Source: CAYUNW01 sp964446235
GTDB taxonomy: Bacteria; Patescibacteriota; Microgenomatia; 2-02-FULL-39-11
Reading direction: 5' to 3'
Length of the DNA stretch: 60,024 bases
Assembly (NCBI GenBank): GCA_964446235.1
Contig: CAYUNW010000006.1
Location: 1 to 60,024, forward strand
Shown: positions 43,513 through 52,920 of the stretch, piece after piece
Layout: every line of letters begins with the position of its first letter
Numbering within the stretch: position 1 is the first letter of the stretch
The notes under the pieces: model-generated
The model's database searches: none
What the model saw: the letters and a program-made list of their open reading frames with translations, nothing else
Told to the model about the DNA's origin: nothing
Program-made: the position numbers and the translations under genes

Positions 43513-44910
43513 TTAAAAAAGACTTAGCTGTTCCTTAGGATTTGGAGTATCTTTTTTTTCATTGTGATTATGGAATATTTCTACTTTACCAAAAACTCCG
43601 TCATATCCCGGATCTACATATATATTCCCTGTTCTTACTTTTTCTATAGCATTTGAAACCCTTTCTCCCGATTGTTTAGTGATATCATCATAAGAAGCAT
43701 TTAACAAAACACTGAACTCACCACCTAAATTATCAACCAACTTTGTGTACTCATTTATAACACTTTGGCTTGTTGGTAAAGCACCTTTTGTCTCGGTGAT
43801 AATTTCCAGTAACGGGACTAACATCACAAATCCGGGTCTATCTGGAAAGGTTTGTGAATAGATACCATCTAGTAAAGTACCGGAAATAGGTTTTTTAATA
43901 AGTTTCAGATCTGTCTCATCCCTGACAGCTAATTCTTCAACCCGATGCATAACCCCGATAGTCAATTTTTTACCGCAAACAGGACATATTACTCCTTTTT
44001 TCTTGGTTTCTTCAGGTTCTTGTTTCACCCCGCAATTACGGTGTCCGGAATAATGGTATTTACCCTCCTCAGGATAAAACTCGATTGTATATGATATTTT
44101 ATTTACATTTTTAGGATCTGTAGAATTATTTTTCTTGTTGTCTGTTGGTTGCTGGCTGTTGATTGATTTATTAAGTATAGCATTCCTAACTGCCTCAAAG
44201 CTTAACTCCTGCAATTCAAACACTGTTGCTTCCCTACCGATTTTCGGACCTGAATGGGCATCTGAAAAAGACAGTATTGACCTCTTATCAAGTTCCCCCA
44301 CTCTCCAATTCATTGAAGGATTACTTGAAAGACCGGTTTCTATTGCATGAATATAAGGCGCAAATTTACCAAAAGCTTCTTCTATAGAATCAAAACCTGA
44401 TTCCGATCCATACAACGAAAACCAAGGTGTCCAGGCGTGTGCCGGAATTATTAACGCCTTAGGATCAATTGAAAAAACCAGCTCAGCAATCTCTATACTT
44501 GTCAAACCTAGTATTGGCCGGCCGTCAGACATAAGCTTACCGCCTCTTTGAGTAATTGCCTGATTGATTTTCTCTGCGGTATCTACCTTATCTACCCAAA
44601 TAAGCGTATGTATCCGGCGTAATTTCCCCCCTTGAGAATAAATGCAGGAAACTTCAGTTGCCAAAAGAAAAAAAGGGCCGTTGTCGGTATCCCTGATTAA
44701 TCCTTGCGGTTTAAGCTTTAAAAGCCCGTTACCAAGCTCTTCTAAATTATGTTTAATTTCCATCATCCATAGAGGATGAGTCCAATCACCGGTGGCCATA
44801 AGATTAATCCCTTTTCTTTTTGCCCATTCATATATTTGAGGCAATATCATTTGTTGGGATACGGCACGGGAATATTTGGAATGAATTTGGAGATCGGATA
44901 TGATTTGCAT
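43513..44910 (-). CDS. Endonuclease Q (PHP-domain DNA repair nuclease)
   Basis: 465 aa. The PHP domain starts MQIISDLQIHSKYSRAVSQQ and carries metal-binding histidines and acids (SDLQIHSK, TGDWTHP, HAWTPWFS, SDAHSG). After it comes the EndoQ-specific zinc segment: GVICPVCGKKLTIGVMHRVE, then ELAVRD. EndoQ cuts 5' of deaminated bases (uracil, hypoxanthine, xanthine) and abasic sites; it was first found in Thermococcales and is known in some bacteria. It contains an in-frame insert (NSQQPTDNKKNNSTD) coded by AACAGCCAACAG-type DNA between the PHP and zinc parts. Placed among surface-glycan genes. Confidence 0.88.
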   Translation of the reverse strand: MQIISDLQIHSKYSRAVSQQMILPQIYEWAKRKGINLMATGDWTHPLWMMEIKHNLEELGNGLLKLKPQGLIRDTDNGPFFLLATEVSCIYSQGGKLRRIHTLIWVDKVDTAEKINQAITQRGGKLMSDGRPILGLTSIEIAELVFSIDPKALIIPAHAWTPWFSLYGSESGFDSIEEAFGKFAPYIHAIETGLSSNPSMNWRVGELDKRSILSFSDAHSGPKIGREATVFELQELSFEAVRNAILNKSINSQQPTDNKKNNSTDPKNVNKISYTIEFYPEEGKYHYSGHRNCGVKQEPEETKKKGVICPVCGKKLTIGVMHRVEELAVRDETDLKLIKKPISGTLLDGIYSQTFPDRPGFVMLVPLLEIITETKGALPTSQSVINEYTKLVDNLGGEFSVLLNASYDDITKQSGERVSNAIEKVRTGNIYVDPGYDGVFGKVEIFHNHNEKKDTPNPKEQLSLF

Positions 44911-44917
44911 ACTAATT

Positions 44918-45760
44918 TCAGATATCTTTGAGAAGTTTATTTATTTTTTCTTCAATTGATTTCATTGATTTTAAATACCTTTCAAGTTGGACTAGTTTTA
45001 CCGATTTTTTCTTATCACCTTCGAATACATGACCGCCCATGTCATATTTGATTAATTTTTTTGTTACCGGTCCACGGATAAGCGAATATACTGTAGTTTT
45101 TGCATAATCACGAAGCAGTGGTAAAACCCCTTCTTTACGCCATCTTCTAAGAGAAAATACTACTGTCAGATTGCGCAAGATTAAAGGGGTGATGTGTATC
45201 TTATGCGCTTTCCAGGCCAAATCAACGTCTTCGTTGATTATTACGTCTTCCCTGAATCCTTTTAATTTAAAAAATAGAGGTTTTTTAATAATCGTATTGT
45301 AACCACCTGAAAATGGCTTATCTAGAAGCCTTGTTAACTCTTGAGCCATATTGGCCATATTCATAAGTAGTTTATCGCTGGAATTTTCCGAATCCGCACG
45401 AATATAAGTTGTAGCAAACTGAAATTTATGCTTGATAGCCGCAACGTGCAATTCTTCAATAAATGTTTCATTGATATCGCAATCTGCATCAATAAAAAAA
45501 AGATATTCTCCCGACGCTGCCTTTGCACCAATGTTTCTTTGATGACCCGGATGCTGTTTTTCTGCAATTAATACTTTCGACTGAGGAAGTTTATCTCTAT
45601 ATTTTTCGAAGACTTTTAGAGTATTATCGGTTGATTTTCCATCTACCAAAATTACCTCAAAATCCCGGTATGTTTGTTTGCCTAATGATTTTAAAAGTAC
45701 CGGTAGGTACTTCTCCTCGTTTAGAGCCGGAATGATTACTGTGAAAAAAGGTTTATTCAT
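44918..45760 (-). CDS. Family 2 glycosyltransferase
   Basis: 280 aa. GT-A fold: FFTVIIPALNEEKYLPVLL, LVDGKSTDNT and the DxD-like FIDADCDIN; INEDVDLAWK is the catalytic-base region. The C-terminal ~60 residues are basic and non-hydrophobic apart from a short segment, so a peripheral membrane enzyme is likely. It lies 8 nt upstream of endonuclease Q in the same direction. Substrate unknown; part of the surface-glycan block. Confidence 0.8.
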   Translation of the reverse strand: MNKPFFTVIIPALNEEKYLPVLLKSLGKQTYRDFEVILVDGKSTDNTLKVFEKYRDKLPQSKVLIAEKQHPGHQRNIGAKAASGEYLFFIDADCDINETFIEELHVAAIKHKFQFATTYIRADSENSSDKLLMNMANMAQELTRLLDKPFSGGYNTIIKKPLFFKLKGFREDVIINEDVDLAWKAHKIHITPLILRNLTVVFSLRRWRKEGVLPLLRDYAKTTVYSLIRGPVTKKLIKYDMGGHVFEGDKKKSVKLVQLERYLKSMKSIEEKINKLLKDI

Positions 45761-45797
45761 AAAATACCACTTATTATAACAAATTATTTTATTACAG

Positions 45798-47048
45798 CTA
45801 ATGAATATATTTTTCTATTTCTTCAGCCGCTGTCACTACCCCATTATAACCTGCCATTACTTTTTTCATTCTGTCAGCATTATCGTGAATAGACTTATCA
45901 ACCGTTAGTCTTCCTATGGCGTTAAGCAAATCATCTTTTGTATAAGATAAATGAGGGTATACTGTCAATCCAACTCCTAATCTTTCAATATTGTTTGCAT
46001 TATCTTCCTGGTCAAAATGAAGCGGGGTACAAATCTGTGGTACCCCAAAATTTAAAGCCTGATATACGGTAGAATTACCTCCGGGGAATATGACCAATTG
46101 AGCTTTTGGCATTATCCAATTTCCGGGTAAATAATCAGTCAAATAAAGATTTGAGTATCTGATATTGACTTCATTAGGCTTGAGAGTATTTCCTGTTGTA
46201 GCTACAACAGTAAAGATTGAATCTTTAAGATATTCCAAAGTTTTTAAAAAGACATGTTTATCGCCTGTTCCGGAGGCGGTCACATAAATTATCTTTTTTT
46301 TGCTCTTCTCAATTTCCCCATGCCATCTCGGCAGCTTATTTCCTCCATCCCAAAATATCGGACCGACTAATTTTACGGCATTATTTAATTGCTTTATCGG
46401 ACGAAATTCTGCGATATCGCACAACAATGTTAAATTACCCAGAAATAATTGATATGGATTTGATGACATTTTATATCCGTACTTCAAACACATAGAATTT
46501 ATAAATAATGTTTCCTTCAATAAAATAGATTGAAAAATATGCGGACCGATACGATTTAAAAAACTCAAACTATATTTTTTTCTTAATATGTTATTCAAAT
46601 GTCTAGGTGATATTTTAAAAAGTGTTGTTTCTGTGGGAAATTTAATTTTGGAAAAATCGTAATATCCGGAAACATCTACATTTGAGATGGAAACAGAGGG
46701 AATTTTTGCAATATAGGTACTAATTTTTGCTGTTAATCTCGTATCAAATATTACCAGATCAGGCTTAATATTTTTATATAATCTTAACTCTGCTGCTAAA
46801 AATTCGTTGAATATTTTTTTATTATAGACAGAAATATTATTTTTTTTTAGTTTATCATCATAATCAACTCTATTAAATTCCGGAAGTTCAAAATAATCAA
46901 ATTCTTCTCTTTTTACGATATCAATACCTTCGTCACCAATTCCAAAAAACACTTGGAATCTCCGTCTTTTTAACTCTCGAGCAATCATAATTGATCTACC
47001 CACATGTGCTAAACCTACACCTAATGGAACAACCAAAATCCTTTTCAT
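45798..47048 (-). CDS. GT1/GT28-like glycosyltransferase (GT-B fold)
   Basis: 416 aa. N-terminal GT-B domain with PLGVGLAHVGRSIMIARELK, and a C-terminal nucleotide-sugar domain with VTASGTGDKHVFLKTLEYL and VIFPGGNSTVYQALNFGVPQ, where the GGxST...G.P pattern corresponds to the UDP-sugar site of MurG- and MGT-like enzymes. It probably glycosylates a lipid or small molecule at the inner membrane. It is divergent from the GT2 at 47079 with 30 nt between. Confidence 0.8.
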   Translation of the reverse strand: MKRILVVPLGVGLAHVGRSIMIARELKRRRFQVFFGIGDEGIDIVKREEFDYFELPEFNRVDYDDKLKKNNISVYNKKIFNEFLAAELRLYKNIKPDLVIFDTRLTAKISTYIAKIPSVSISNVDVSGYYDFSKIKFPTETTLFKISPRHLNNILRKKYSLSFLNRIGPHIFQSILLKETLFINSMCLKYGYKMSSNPYQLFLGNLTLLCDIAEFRPIKQLNNAVKLVGPIFWDGGNKLPRWHGEIEKSKKKIIYVTASGTGDKHVFLKTLEYLKDSIFTVVATTGNTLKPNEVNIRYSNLYLTDYLPGNWIMPKAQLVIFPGGNSTVYQALNFGVPQICTPLHFDQEDNANNIERLGVGLTVYPHLSYTKDDLLNAIGRLTVDKSIHDNADRMKKVMAGYNGVVTAAEEIEKYIH

Positions 47049-47078
47049 ATTGGTAAAATTAAACCTTAATATTATACA

Positions 47079-47813
47079 ATGAGAAAGAAAAAAATTATGA
47101 AACTTTCTATTGTTATTCCAACATTAAATGAAGAAAAGTATTTAGAAGAAACTTTAAAAAGCATCAAAAACCAGTCCAAAAAAGACTATGAAATTATTAT
47201 TTCGGATGGGGGCTCAACTGATAAAACCCCAAAAATAGCCCAAAAATATGAAGCTAAATTCTTAGTTTCCAAAAACACAAACGTCTGTCAAGCCAGAAAT
47301 AACGGTATGAAAATGGCTAATTCAAATATTATCGTCTGTTGTGATGCTGATACGATTTATGACTACAAAAGGCTAACTTTGATTGAAAAACATATGAAAA
47401 ATCCCCAAGTTGTAGCGGTTACCGGAAAAGGGGTCATGGTTGATGGTCCTTTCTGGGGAAAAATAATCTGGAAATTGATTTATGCTTTCATAGATATCGT
47501 GTACCGCACAAGTGGATACGTACTTTATGCCCCGGCATATAATTTGGCTTTCAAAAAAGATGCCTTAGAAAAAGTTGGAGGTTATAATACCAATCTGGAT
47601 TTTGGCGGGGATGAACTTGATGTTTTGAGAAGATTGAAAAATATAGGTAAAATCGTCTATGATCCTGAAATTATTGCATATACCAACGGTAGAAGATATA
47701 AAGTAGGATTTTTTACCTTTATCTTCAAACATGCCATATATTACTATGGATTAAACTATATTTACGCCAGAATATTTGGGAAACCGCTTGTAAAAGCCAA
47801 ACCTGTAAGATAA
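47079..47813 (+). CDS. Family 2 glycosyltransferase
   Basis: 244 aa (238 from the second Met at 47097, which has an SD-like GAGAAAG). GT-A motifs MKLSIVIPTLNEEKYLEETL, IISDGGSTDKT and VVCCDADTIYD. The acceptor part has YNLAFKKDALEKVGGYNTN and GGDELDVLRRLK. The C-terminal region contains a moderately hydrophobic segment (FFTFIFKHAIYYYGLNYIY). A possible leaderless start exists at 47079: TAATAT (47067-47072) lies 6 nt before that ATG. Member of the surface-glycan block. Confidence 0.78.
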   Translation: MRKKKIMKLSIVIPTLNEEKYLEETLKSIKNQSKKDYEIIISDGGSTDKTPKIAQKYEAKFLVSKNTNVCQARNNGMKMANSNIIVCCDADTIYDYKRLTLIEKHMKNPQVVAVTGKGVMVDGPFWGKIIWKLIYAFIDIVYRTSGYVLYAPAYNLAFKKDALEKVGGYNTNLDFGGDELDVLRRLKNIGKIVYDPEIIAYTNGRRYKVGFFTFIFKHAIYYYGLNYIYARIFGKPLVKAKPVR

Positions 47814-47884
47814 ACTCAATTTTTTTATAAAAAAATAAATGAAATAAGCTTCAAAAGTTATTGAAATCCTTTTATAAAATTCGT

Positions 47885-48586
47885 CTATCGATAATCGGGG
47901 AACTTAGCGAATTTTCGTTGTTTAAGGATAAAAAAACGGAATTCAGCCCAACCGGCCCGCAAAAAAAATTTTAATCCTTCCTGAGATCTTCTGCCTGAAG
48001 ATATTACTTTACAATCAGGTATGTATGCCACTTTACCTATTTTGGACATCCGTGTGACAAAATCCGCATCTTCCAAAAGTTCTAAATTCTCATCAAAACC
48101 GCCGATAGACAAGGCTTCTTTTTTCCGACAACCTATGTTTTGACCGTTGGCATAATATAGTCCCAGATAGTAAGCAATCCAAATCCTTAATGGCTGAAGG
48201 TAATTGGTGATCTGTTTATATGGAAAACTACCGTCTTCTACTTTGAAAGTTCCGTAACTACACACTGCTCCCGGTGTTTCCAAAATTTCCATGTGTTTTA
48301 TCAACCAGTTTGTAGGTAATATCGTATCGGCATCCGTATAAAGGACAAAGTCTCCAAATGCATGTTCCAGTCCTCTTTTTCTGGCATACCCAATACTTTT
48401 ATGTTCCTCGTTATAAACTAAAGCTCCATAAGATTTTGCTACCGCTTCAGTTCTATCTGTAGAGCCACTATTGATTACCAGGATTTCTACTTCCCAGTCT
48501 TTTCTATCCAAATTCAGGACTGAATCAAGAGTTTTACCTATATAAAGCTCTTCATTATATGCCGGAATGACAATAGAGATTTTCAT
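47885..48586 (-). CDS. Family 2 glycosyltransferase
   Basis: 233 aa. MKISIVIPAYNEELYIGKTL, VINSGSTDRTEAVAKSYGA and VLYTDADTILPTNWLIKHME are classic GT2 elements; GGFDENLELLEDADFVTRMS gives the catalytic base region. It ends KFPDYR, similar to the DKTPDYR end of the GT2 at 19820-20548, suggesting that the two are paralogues. It lies 5 nt downstream of the DNA ligase gene in the same orientation. Confidence 0.8.
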   Translation of the reverse strand: MKISIVIPAYNEELYIGKTLDSVLNLDRKDWEVEILVINSGSTDRTEAVAKSYGALVYNEEHKSIGYARKRGLEHAFGDFVLYTDADTILPTNWLIKHMEILETPGAVCSYGTFKVEDGSFPYKQITNYLQPLRIWIAYYLGLYYANGQNIGCRKKEALSIGGFDENLELLEDADFVTRMSKIGKVAYIPDCKVISSGRRSQEGLKFFLRAGWAEFRFFILKQRKFAKFPDYR

Positions 48587-48591
48587 ATAAA

Positions 48592-50385
48592 TTATTTTTG
48601 CTTTTCATACATCTTAGTCAATTCAGATAAAGTAGTAATATCATCTGGTCTTTTATCATCCCTGAAAGTTACAAGCTTAGGAAATCTCAACGCAAATCCC
48701 GGTTTATCTACACTCAATGCTTTACCTGATTTTGAAGGTTTCATAACTCTTCCGGCAGTATGCACAGCGCTTCTGGTAATTTCATCACAACCAATTTCCA
48801 CTACCAAACCGGGGGTAAGCCAAATATCAGGTTCAAGCAGTTTATCCACATCATAAAGCAAGGGTTTTTCTTTGATTTTCATGCCTTTTACTTTTGATTT
48901 AAATTCCCGGAATTGATCATCCGTCAATCCGGTTCCGATTTTTGACACCGTAACATATCTGTTTTTTTCTTCGTCATAAATACCTGTTAAGAATTGGCCA
49001 ACCCCAAAAGAAGTTCTTTTCCCTTCACCCAATGTATATCCCATTACCAACACATCTACAGTATCAGCCAATTTTTTGCTCATGGCTTTTTTATATTTAA
49101 TCCAATTCCATCCTCTCATACCGGCTTCATACAACCCATCCAGTTTTTTGGCAATAATCCCTTCAAAATGTCTATCTACCGAATCATGAAATATTTTCTC
49201 TATCTGTACTTCAGAGTCAACTAGTTTTTCATTTGCATACTCCATCACTTTACCCTTTAAAACTACCTCTTTTAATGCTTTTTTTCTCACATTATATGGC
49301 TGGTTTAACAGACTTTTTCCGTTAAGATACAATAGCTCGAATACAAAAAGTCTGACCGGTATTTCCAGGGCTTTACTTTCTATGTCATATTTTCTTTTTC
49401 GCTGCATAGTTTCCTGAAACGGTACAAAAACCCCGGTTTTTGGATTATAAGCTACTACTTCTCCTTCGAATATGATGTCATCGGCATTAATCTGCTCTAC
49501 TACCCCTCTTTCGATATCCGGAAACATAGCCGTAATTTCTTCCAAATTTCTAGAGTACATTTTGATCTCATAATTATTAATTTTTGAGTTTTTATTTTTG
49601 ACTTTTGCGTAATGCACCTGCAATCTAAGTCCGTCATATTTATACTCTATTGCACATTTACCGATTTTTTCTAATATCTCCATCGGCGACGACAACCTAT
49701 TTGCTCTAGCCATAAGTATTGGGGTACCTGTTTGGGGTTGTATAAAATTCACACCATCAATACCGTGTTTTTTTACCTGATATGCTATATAACCCAAGTC
49801 AGGTCTGACTTTATATGCACTTTCAATAGTTTTTTTTAACTCTTTGCTTTTGTTTAACATCCACGATAATCCGTCCAAAATTGTCATATCTGAAAATCCC
49901 AAACGGAGCTTCCCTAGAATAATTCTTACAACATATTTTGCGCTTAAAGGATCAACTTGTGTAATTAAATTACCTATTAAATTGATTTTTTCTTCTTGAG
50001 AACCGTCACCGTTTACATTGGAAACATTTTTAAAAATTTGAAAAACTTCATTAACTGTAATTTTTTTAAAACTTTGGCTTGTTGCTTTTAATTTAATCTC
50101 CATCGCGGTATCTCCAAGATCCCCGGTTCTTTTGAAAGATTGATTAACGTCTCCTTCTGTAATATTTAATCCTGATGAAATCGCTCTGATTATCATTTTA
50201 TCCGCCACACCAAATTCTATCTTTTCATATAACGGTGCCACTCTACCCTGAAGCAAATAACAAAGTTTATCGATCTCATCAATATCTGCACGTTCAAAAA
50301 GTTCAGCCAAGATTTCGGTCATCTCATTTCGAAGAGTAGTTTTATCAAGCTTATCAAAGAATGTTGCCAAATTGTGAAAATACAT
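48592..50385 (-). CDS. ATP-dependent DNA ligase, archaeal type
   Basis: 597 aa, the length of archaeal LigB-type replicative ligases. The adenylation motif EYKYDGLRLQVHY has nucleophile K249; FEGEVVAYN, IPVRLFVFELLYLNG, HFEGIIAKKLDG and WIKYKK correspond to motifs III-V, and the OB domain has VLVMGYTLGEGKRTS. The N-terminal DNA-binding domain (1-210) is complete. It contains a microrepeat insert KVKNKNSKINNYE in the adenylation domain. A full-length archaeal-type ligase is unusual in bacteria, which normally rely on NAD-dependent LigA. It may serve repair beside EndoQ. Fic gene lies 9 nt upstream. Confidence 0.92.
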   Translation of the reverse strand: MYFHNLATFFDKLDKTTLRNEMTEILAELFERADIDEIDKLCYLLQGRVAPLYEKIEFGVADKMIIRAISSGLNITEGDVNQSFKRTGDLGDTAMEIKLKATSQSFKKITVNEVFQIFKNVSNVNGDGSQEEKINLIGNLITQVDPLSAKYVVRIILGKLRLGFSDMTILDGLSWMLNKSKELKKTIESAYKVRPDLGYIAYQVKKHGIDGVNFIQPQTGTPILMARANRLSSPMEILEKIGKCAIEYKYDGLRLQVHYAKVKNKNSKINNYEIKMYSRNLEEITAMFPDIERGVVEQINADDIIFEGEVVAYNPKTGVFVPFQETMQRKRKYDIESKALEIPVRLFVFELLYLNGKSLLNQPYNVRKKALKEVVLKGKVMEYANEKLVDSEVQIEKIFHDSVDRHFEGIIAKKLDGLYEAGMRGWNWIKYKKAMSKKLADTVDVLVMGYTLGEGKRTSFGVGQFLTGIYDEEKNRYVTVSKIGTGLTDDQFREFKSKVKGMKIKEKPLLYDVDKLLEPDIWLTPGLVVEIGCDEITRSAVHTAGRVMKPSKSGKALSVDKPGFALRFPKLVTFRDDKRPDDITTLSELTKMYEKQK

Positions 50386-50394
50386 ATCAAAAAA

Positions 50395-51444
50395 TTACTT
50401 CAATTTATATTTTGCGGCTTTGGTTTTACCTTCCTTTTTTATAATTCCCTTATCCATTAAATCCTTCAGGTCCCGAAGTATCGTATCTTCGGAAATATTG
50501 GGGAAAAGTTCAGCAAAATCCTGATTCTGGAAATACCCGATTTTGGTAATATACTCCATAATCGCCAACTGCCTCTCGGATAGAAACACCTGTTCCCCGC
50601 CTAATCTCTTTTTTAACTGGATATCGGTAGATAATTTCAAAACTTTATCTTTAATCCTATTTAATTCTATAGCCAACCCCTCACTGAAATACTCAAGCCA
50701 ATTGGTTAAATCACCTTCCGCTGCCGATTTCAGCGACTCGTAATAATGAGTAGCATCTTTATCATAATGTTCCTCCAAAGAAAAAAATTTCTTTATATCA
50801 TACCCGTCAATAAATAAAACCAAAGTAGCTAATGCTCTTGCCATCCTACCGTTACCGTCTATGAACGGATGTATCCTTACCAATTCATAATGCGTTATTC
50901 CAGCTTTCAAAACTGGATGTGTATCCTCTTTTGATGTTGAATTAAGCCATAAAATAAATTCCTTAATCTGATAAGGCACTTCTATTGCGTTTGGCGGACG
51001 GAAAGTGATTTCACCAGTCAGGGAATTTTTTACCACTACTTGGGTTTTTCGATACTCCCCGCTTTGTGTTTCGTGCAAGAGTTTATCGGTCGTATATTTA
51101 TGGATTTTTTTTATCACTTCTTCGGTGATTTTCCCACTAGACACTTCTCCCTTCGCTACATAGTCCAAATATCTGATAACATTTCTGTAATTTATCACTT
51201 CCTGAATATCTCTATCCCTAGCAACCACAGGAGAACCTTTCAAAACTTTGGATGCTTCTTCTATATTCAATTCATTACCTTCAATATGCGTACCATGATG
51301 GACTGTTCTGACTATTGCTTCTTCCCTGAATTTTTTTTCATATGAAGGCAACATCGGTGCATTCAAAATTACCTCCCTTGCAGCTTCAACAATTCCAATG
51401 TTTTTCAATATCTTATTACTGATAGTAAATTGCGGTAAATACAT
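50395..51444 (-). CDS. Fic-domain protein (probable AMP-transferase) with winged helix
   Basis: 349 aa. Catalytic Fic motif HPFIDGNGR (192-200) is intact. An inhibitory-helix-like THIEGN (52-57) occurs in the N-terminal part, so this would be an auto-inhibited (class II) Fic; the residue before T52 is Gly where a Ser is common. The C-terminal ~70 residues form a winged-helix-like domain (QLAIMEYITKIGYFQNQDFAELF), suggesting DNA binding or autoregulation. It AMPylates hydroxyls of an unknown target. No antitoxin-like gene accompanies it. It is encoded just upstream of the DNA ligase. Confidence 0.88.
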   Translation of the reverse strand: MYLPQFTISNKILKNIGIVEAAREVILNAPMLPSYEKKFREEAIVRTVHHGTHIEGNELNIEEASKVLKGSPVVARDRDIQEVINYRNVIRYLDYVAKGEVSSGKITEEVIKKIHKYTTDKLLHETQSGEYRKTQVVVKNSLTGEITFRPPNAIEVPYQIKEFILWLNSTSKEDTHPVLKAGITHYELVRIHPFIDGNGRMARALATLVLFIDGYDIKKFFSLEEHYDKDATHYYESLKSAAEGDLTNWLEYFSEGLAIELNRIKDKVLKLSTDIQLKKRLGGEQVFLSERQLAIMEYITKIGYFQNQDFAELFPNISEDTILRDLKDLMDKGIIKKEGKTKAAKYKLK

Positions 51445-51522
51445 ATCCTATATAGTATAAAGTATTCCTGATAAACTATTAAGTCAATATATTTGGTTAG
51501 GTTTATTGTAATTTTCCTCAGA

Positions 51523-51551
51523 TTGACTTATTACCTAACAATTTTGATAAT
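51523..51551 (+). promoter_or_regulatory. Promoter of the 453-aa protein, probably leaderless
   Basis: TTGACT (51523-51528), 17-nt spacer, GATAAT (51546-51551). The ATG at 51558 is only 6 nt further on, at the expected transcription start. No SD is possible. Confidence 0.6.
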
Positions 51552-51557
51552 TATCCT

Positions 51558-52919
51558 ATGGACAATATTGTCGATGCGCATATTCCTAATCGTAATGCAC
51601 AAGTAGCTAGTGTAAATATACTTAAGCAAGACCAAAATGACAGAAAAATAAATATCCCCATATTACCTTCGATAATTATCGGTTGCACTGTGCTTTCAGT
51701 TGTTTTAATTCTATTTTACTTTTTATTTGCCTATCCCCGTTTAAATTCAACACGGATTACTAAGAAACAAAAAGAAATAACTAAAGAACTTCTTACCAGT
51801 ATCCGAAATATCCGCGCCTCTTTAGATAATATTAAAATTATCACCAACGAAGAGTGGCAGATTGATACACCGCTTCCTTTGGAAACTTCAGGATTAATTA
51901 TCCATCCTAATCTAGCATCTATCTTAAATGAACCGGATATACTTGGAATTTCTGTTTCTCCAAATATCGGCGTTGTGGAAAATACTGTCCAATATTTGCA
52001 GTCGTCTAGTAAAAACATCATGATGCCAGTAATTCTTTCACCTACAAATGTTGCTGGTATACAAACTGTTGCGGAAAATCCTTTCATTTCACAGTTAAGA
52101 ATGCTAATAGACGAAACGAACAACACCGACGGATCTGCAAAAAAAGCACAGACGGATCTGGATCAACTGGTTGAAAATGCTCAAGAAAGTAATAAATTTA
52201 TAACCGAATATACCAAAGTTACTTTGGCAGATACAGCAAAAGTTGATGAAAAAACTCGTCCTTATTTGGAAGAAGCGTTGAAAATCTCGTCATATTACCA
52301 AATTTTAGCCGATACTTTGATCAGAATGAATGATAAGATTATTTCATTCAAGCAATCAATACAAGCTGCAGGTAATGTCCTCAATGTGGAAAATGATTCA
52401 GCCAATTTCGTCATGCTGCAAAGCCAACTGAAACAAGCCAAAGTATATGTTGATCAAGCTACAAAAGATACCCATGATATAAAAATCTCCACCGATAATT
52501 TAAAAAATATTCCCCTTACCCATTTACCTATGTCAGCAAGCCAATATCATCAACATAATATCGGTGTCATTGAATCAGTTACTGACTATTTCACGGAAAT
52601 TTCCAAATATACAAACGAAATGCTTGCAGCTACTGATGTTGTACTAACCAAAATGCAATCAGGTAATTTTACTCCCAATGATCTGCTAATCTTTCAAAAC
52701 AGCATCGTCCAAACAGTCCAAAATAGTTCTACTGCCGATACAAAATTTACATCAAACCTGCAGTCTTTAATAAATGAGGAACAGTCATTGACCATGTCAT
52801 TTTGGCAAAACAATACATTAATCTCTCAAGGAGGTGATGTTGAAGGAATGATAGATCTATATGATAAAAATTTGACTAAAATTCTTTCCGACAGTAAAAT
52901 CCCGATTATCAATAATTGA
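51558..52919 (+). CDS. Membrane-anchored helical protein, unknown function
   Basis: 453 aa. A short cytoplasmic N-terminus (about 30 residues), one transmembrane helix (33-57, containing IIIGCTVLSVVLILFYFLF), then ~390 residues outside, predicted mostly helical and rich in Gln, Asn, Ser and Thr with no cysteines. Coiled-coil-like stretches occur (LTSIRNIRASLDNI; LKQAKVYVDQATKDTHDIKI). I do not recognise the family. An envelope-spanning or structural role is possible. It precedes an EamA transporter by 1 nt and is apparently expressed from a leaderless promoter. Confidence 0.55.
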   Translation: MDNIVDAHIPNRNAQVASVNILKQDQNDRKINIPILPSIIIGCTVLSVVLILFYFLFAYPRLNSTRITKKQKEITKELLTSIRNIRASLDNIKIITNEEWQIDTPLPLETSGLIIHPNLASILNEPDILGISVSPNIGVVENTVQYLQSSSKNIMMPVILSPTNVAGIQTVAENPFISQLRMLIDETNNTDGSAKKAQTDLDQLVENAQESNKFITEYTKVTLADTAKVDEKTRPYLEEALKISSYYQILADTLIRMNDKIISFKQSIQAAGNVLNVENDSANFVMLQSQLKQAKVYVDQATKDTHDIKISTDNLKNIPLTHLPMSASQYHQHNIGVIESVTDYFTEISKYTNEMLAATDVVLTKMQSGNFTPNDLLIFQNSIVQTVQNSSTADTKFTSNLQSLINEEQSLTMSFWQNNTLISQGGDVEGMIDLYDKNLTKILSDSKIPIINN

Positions 52920-52920
52920 T

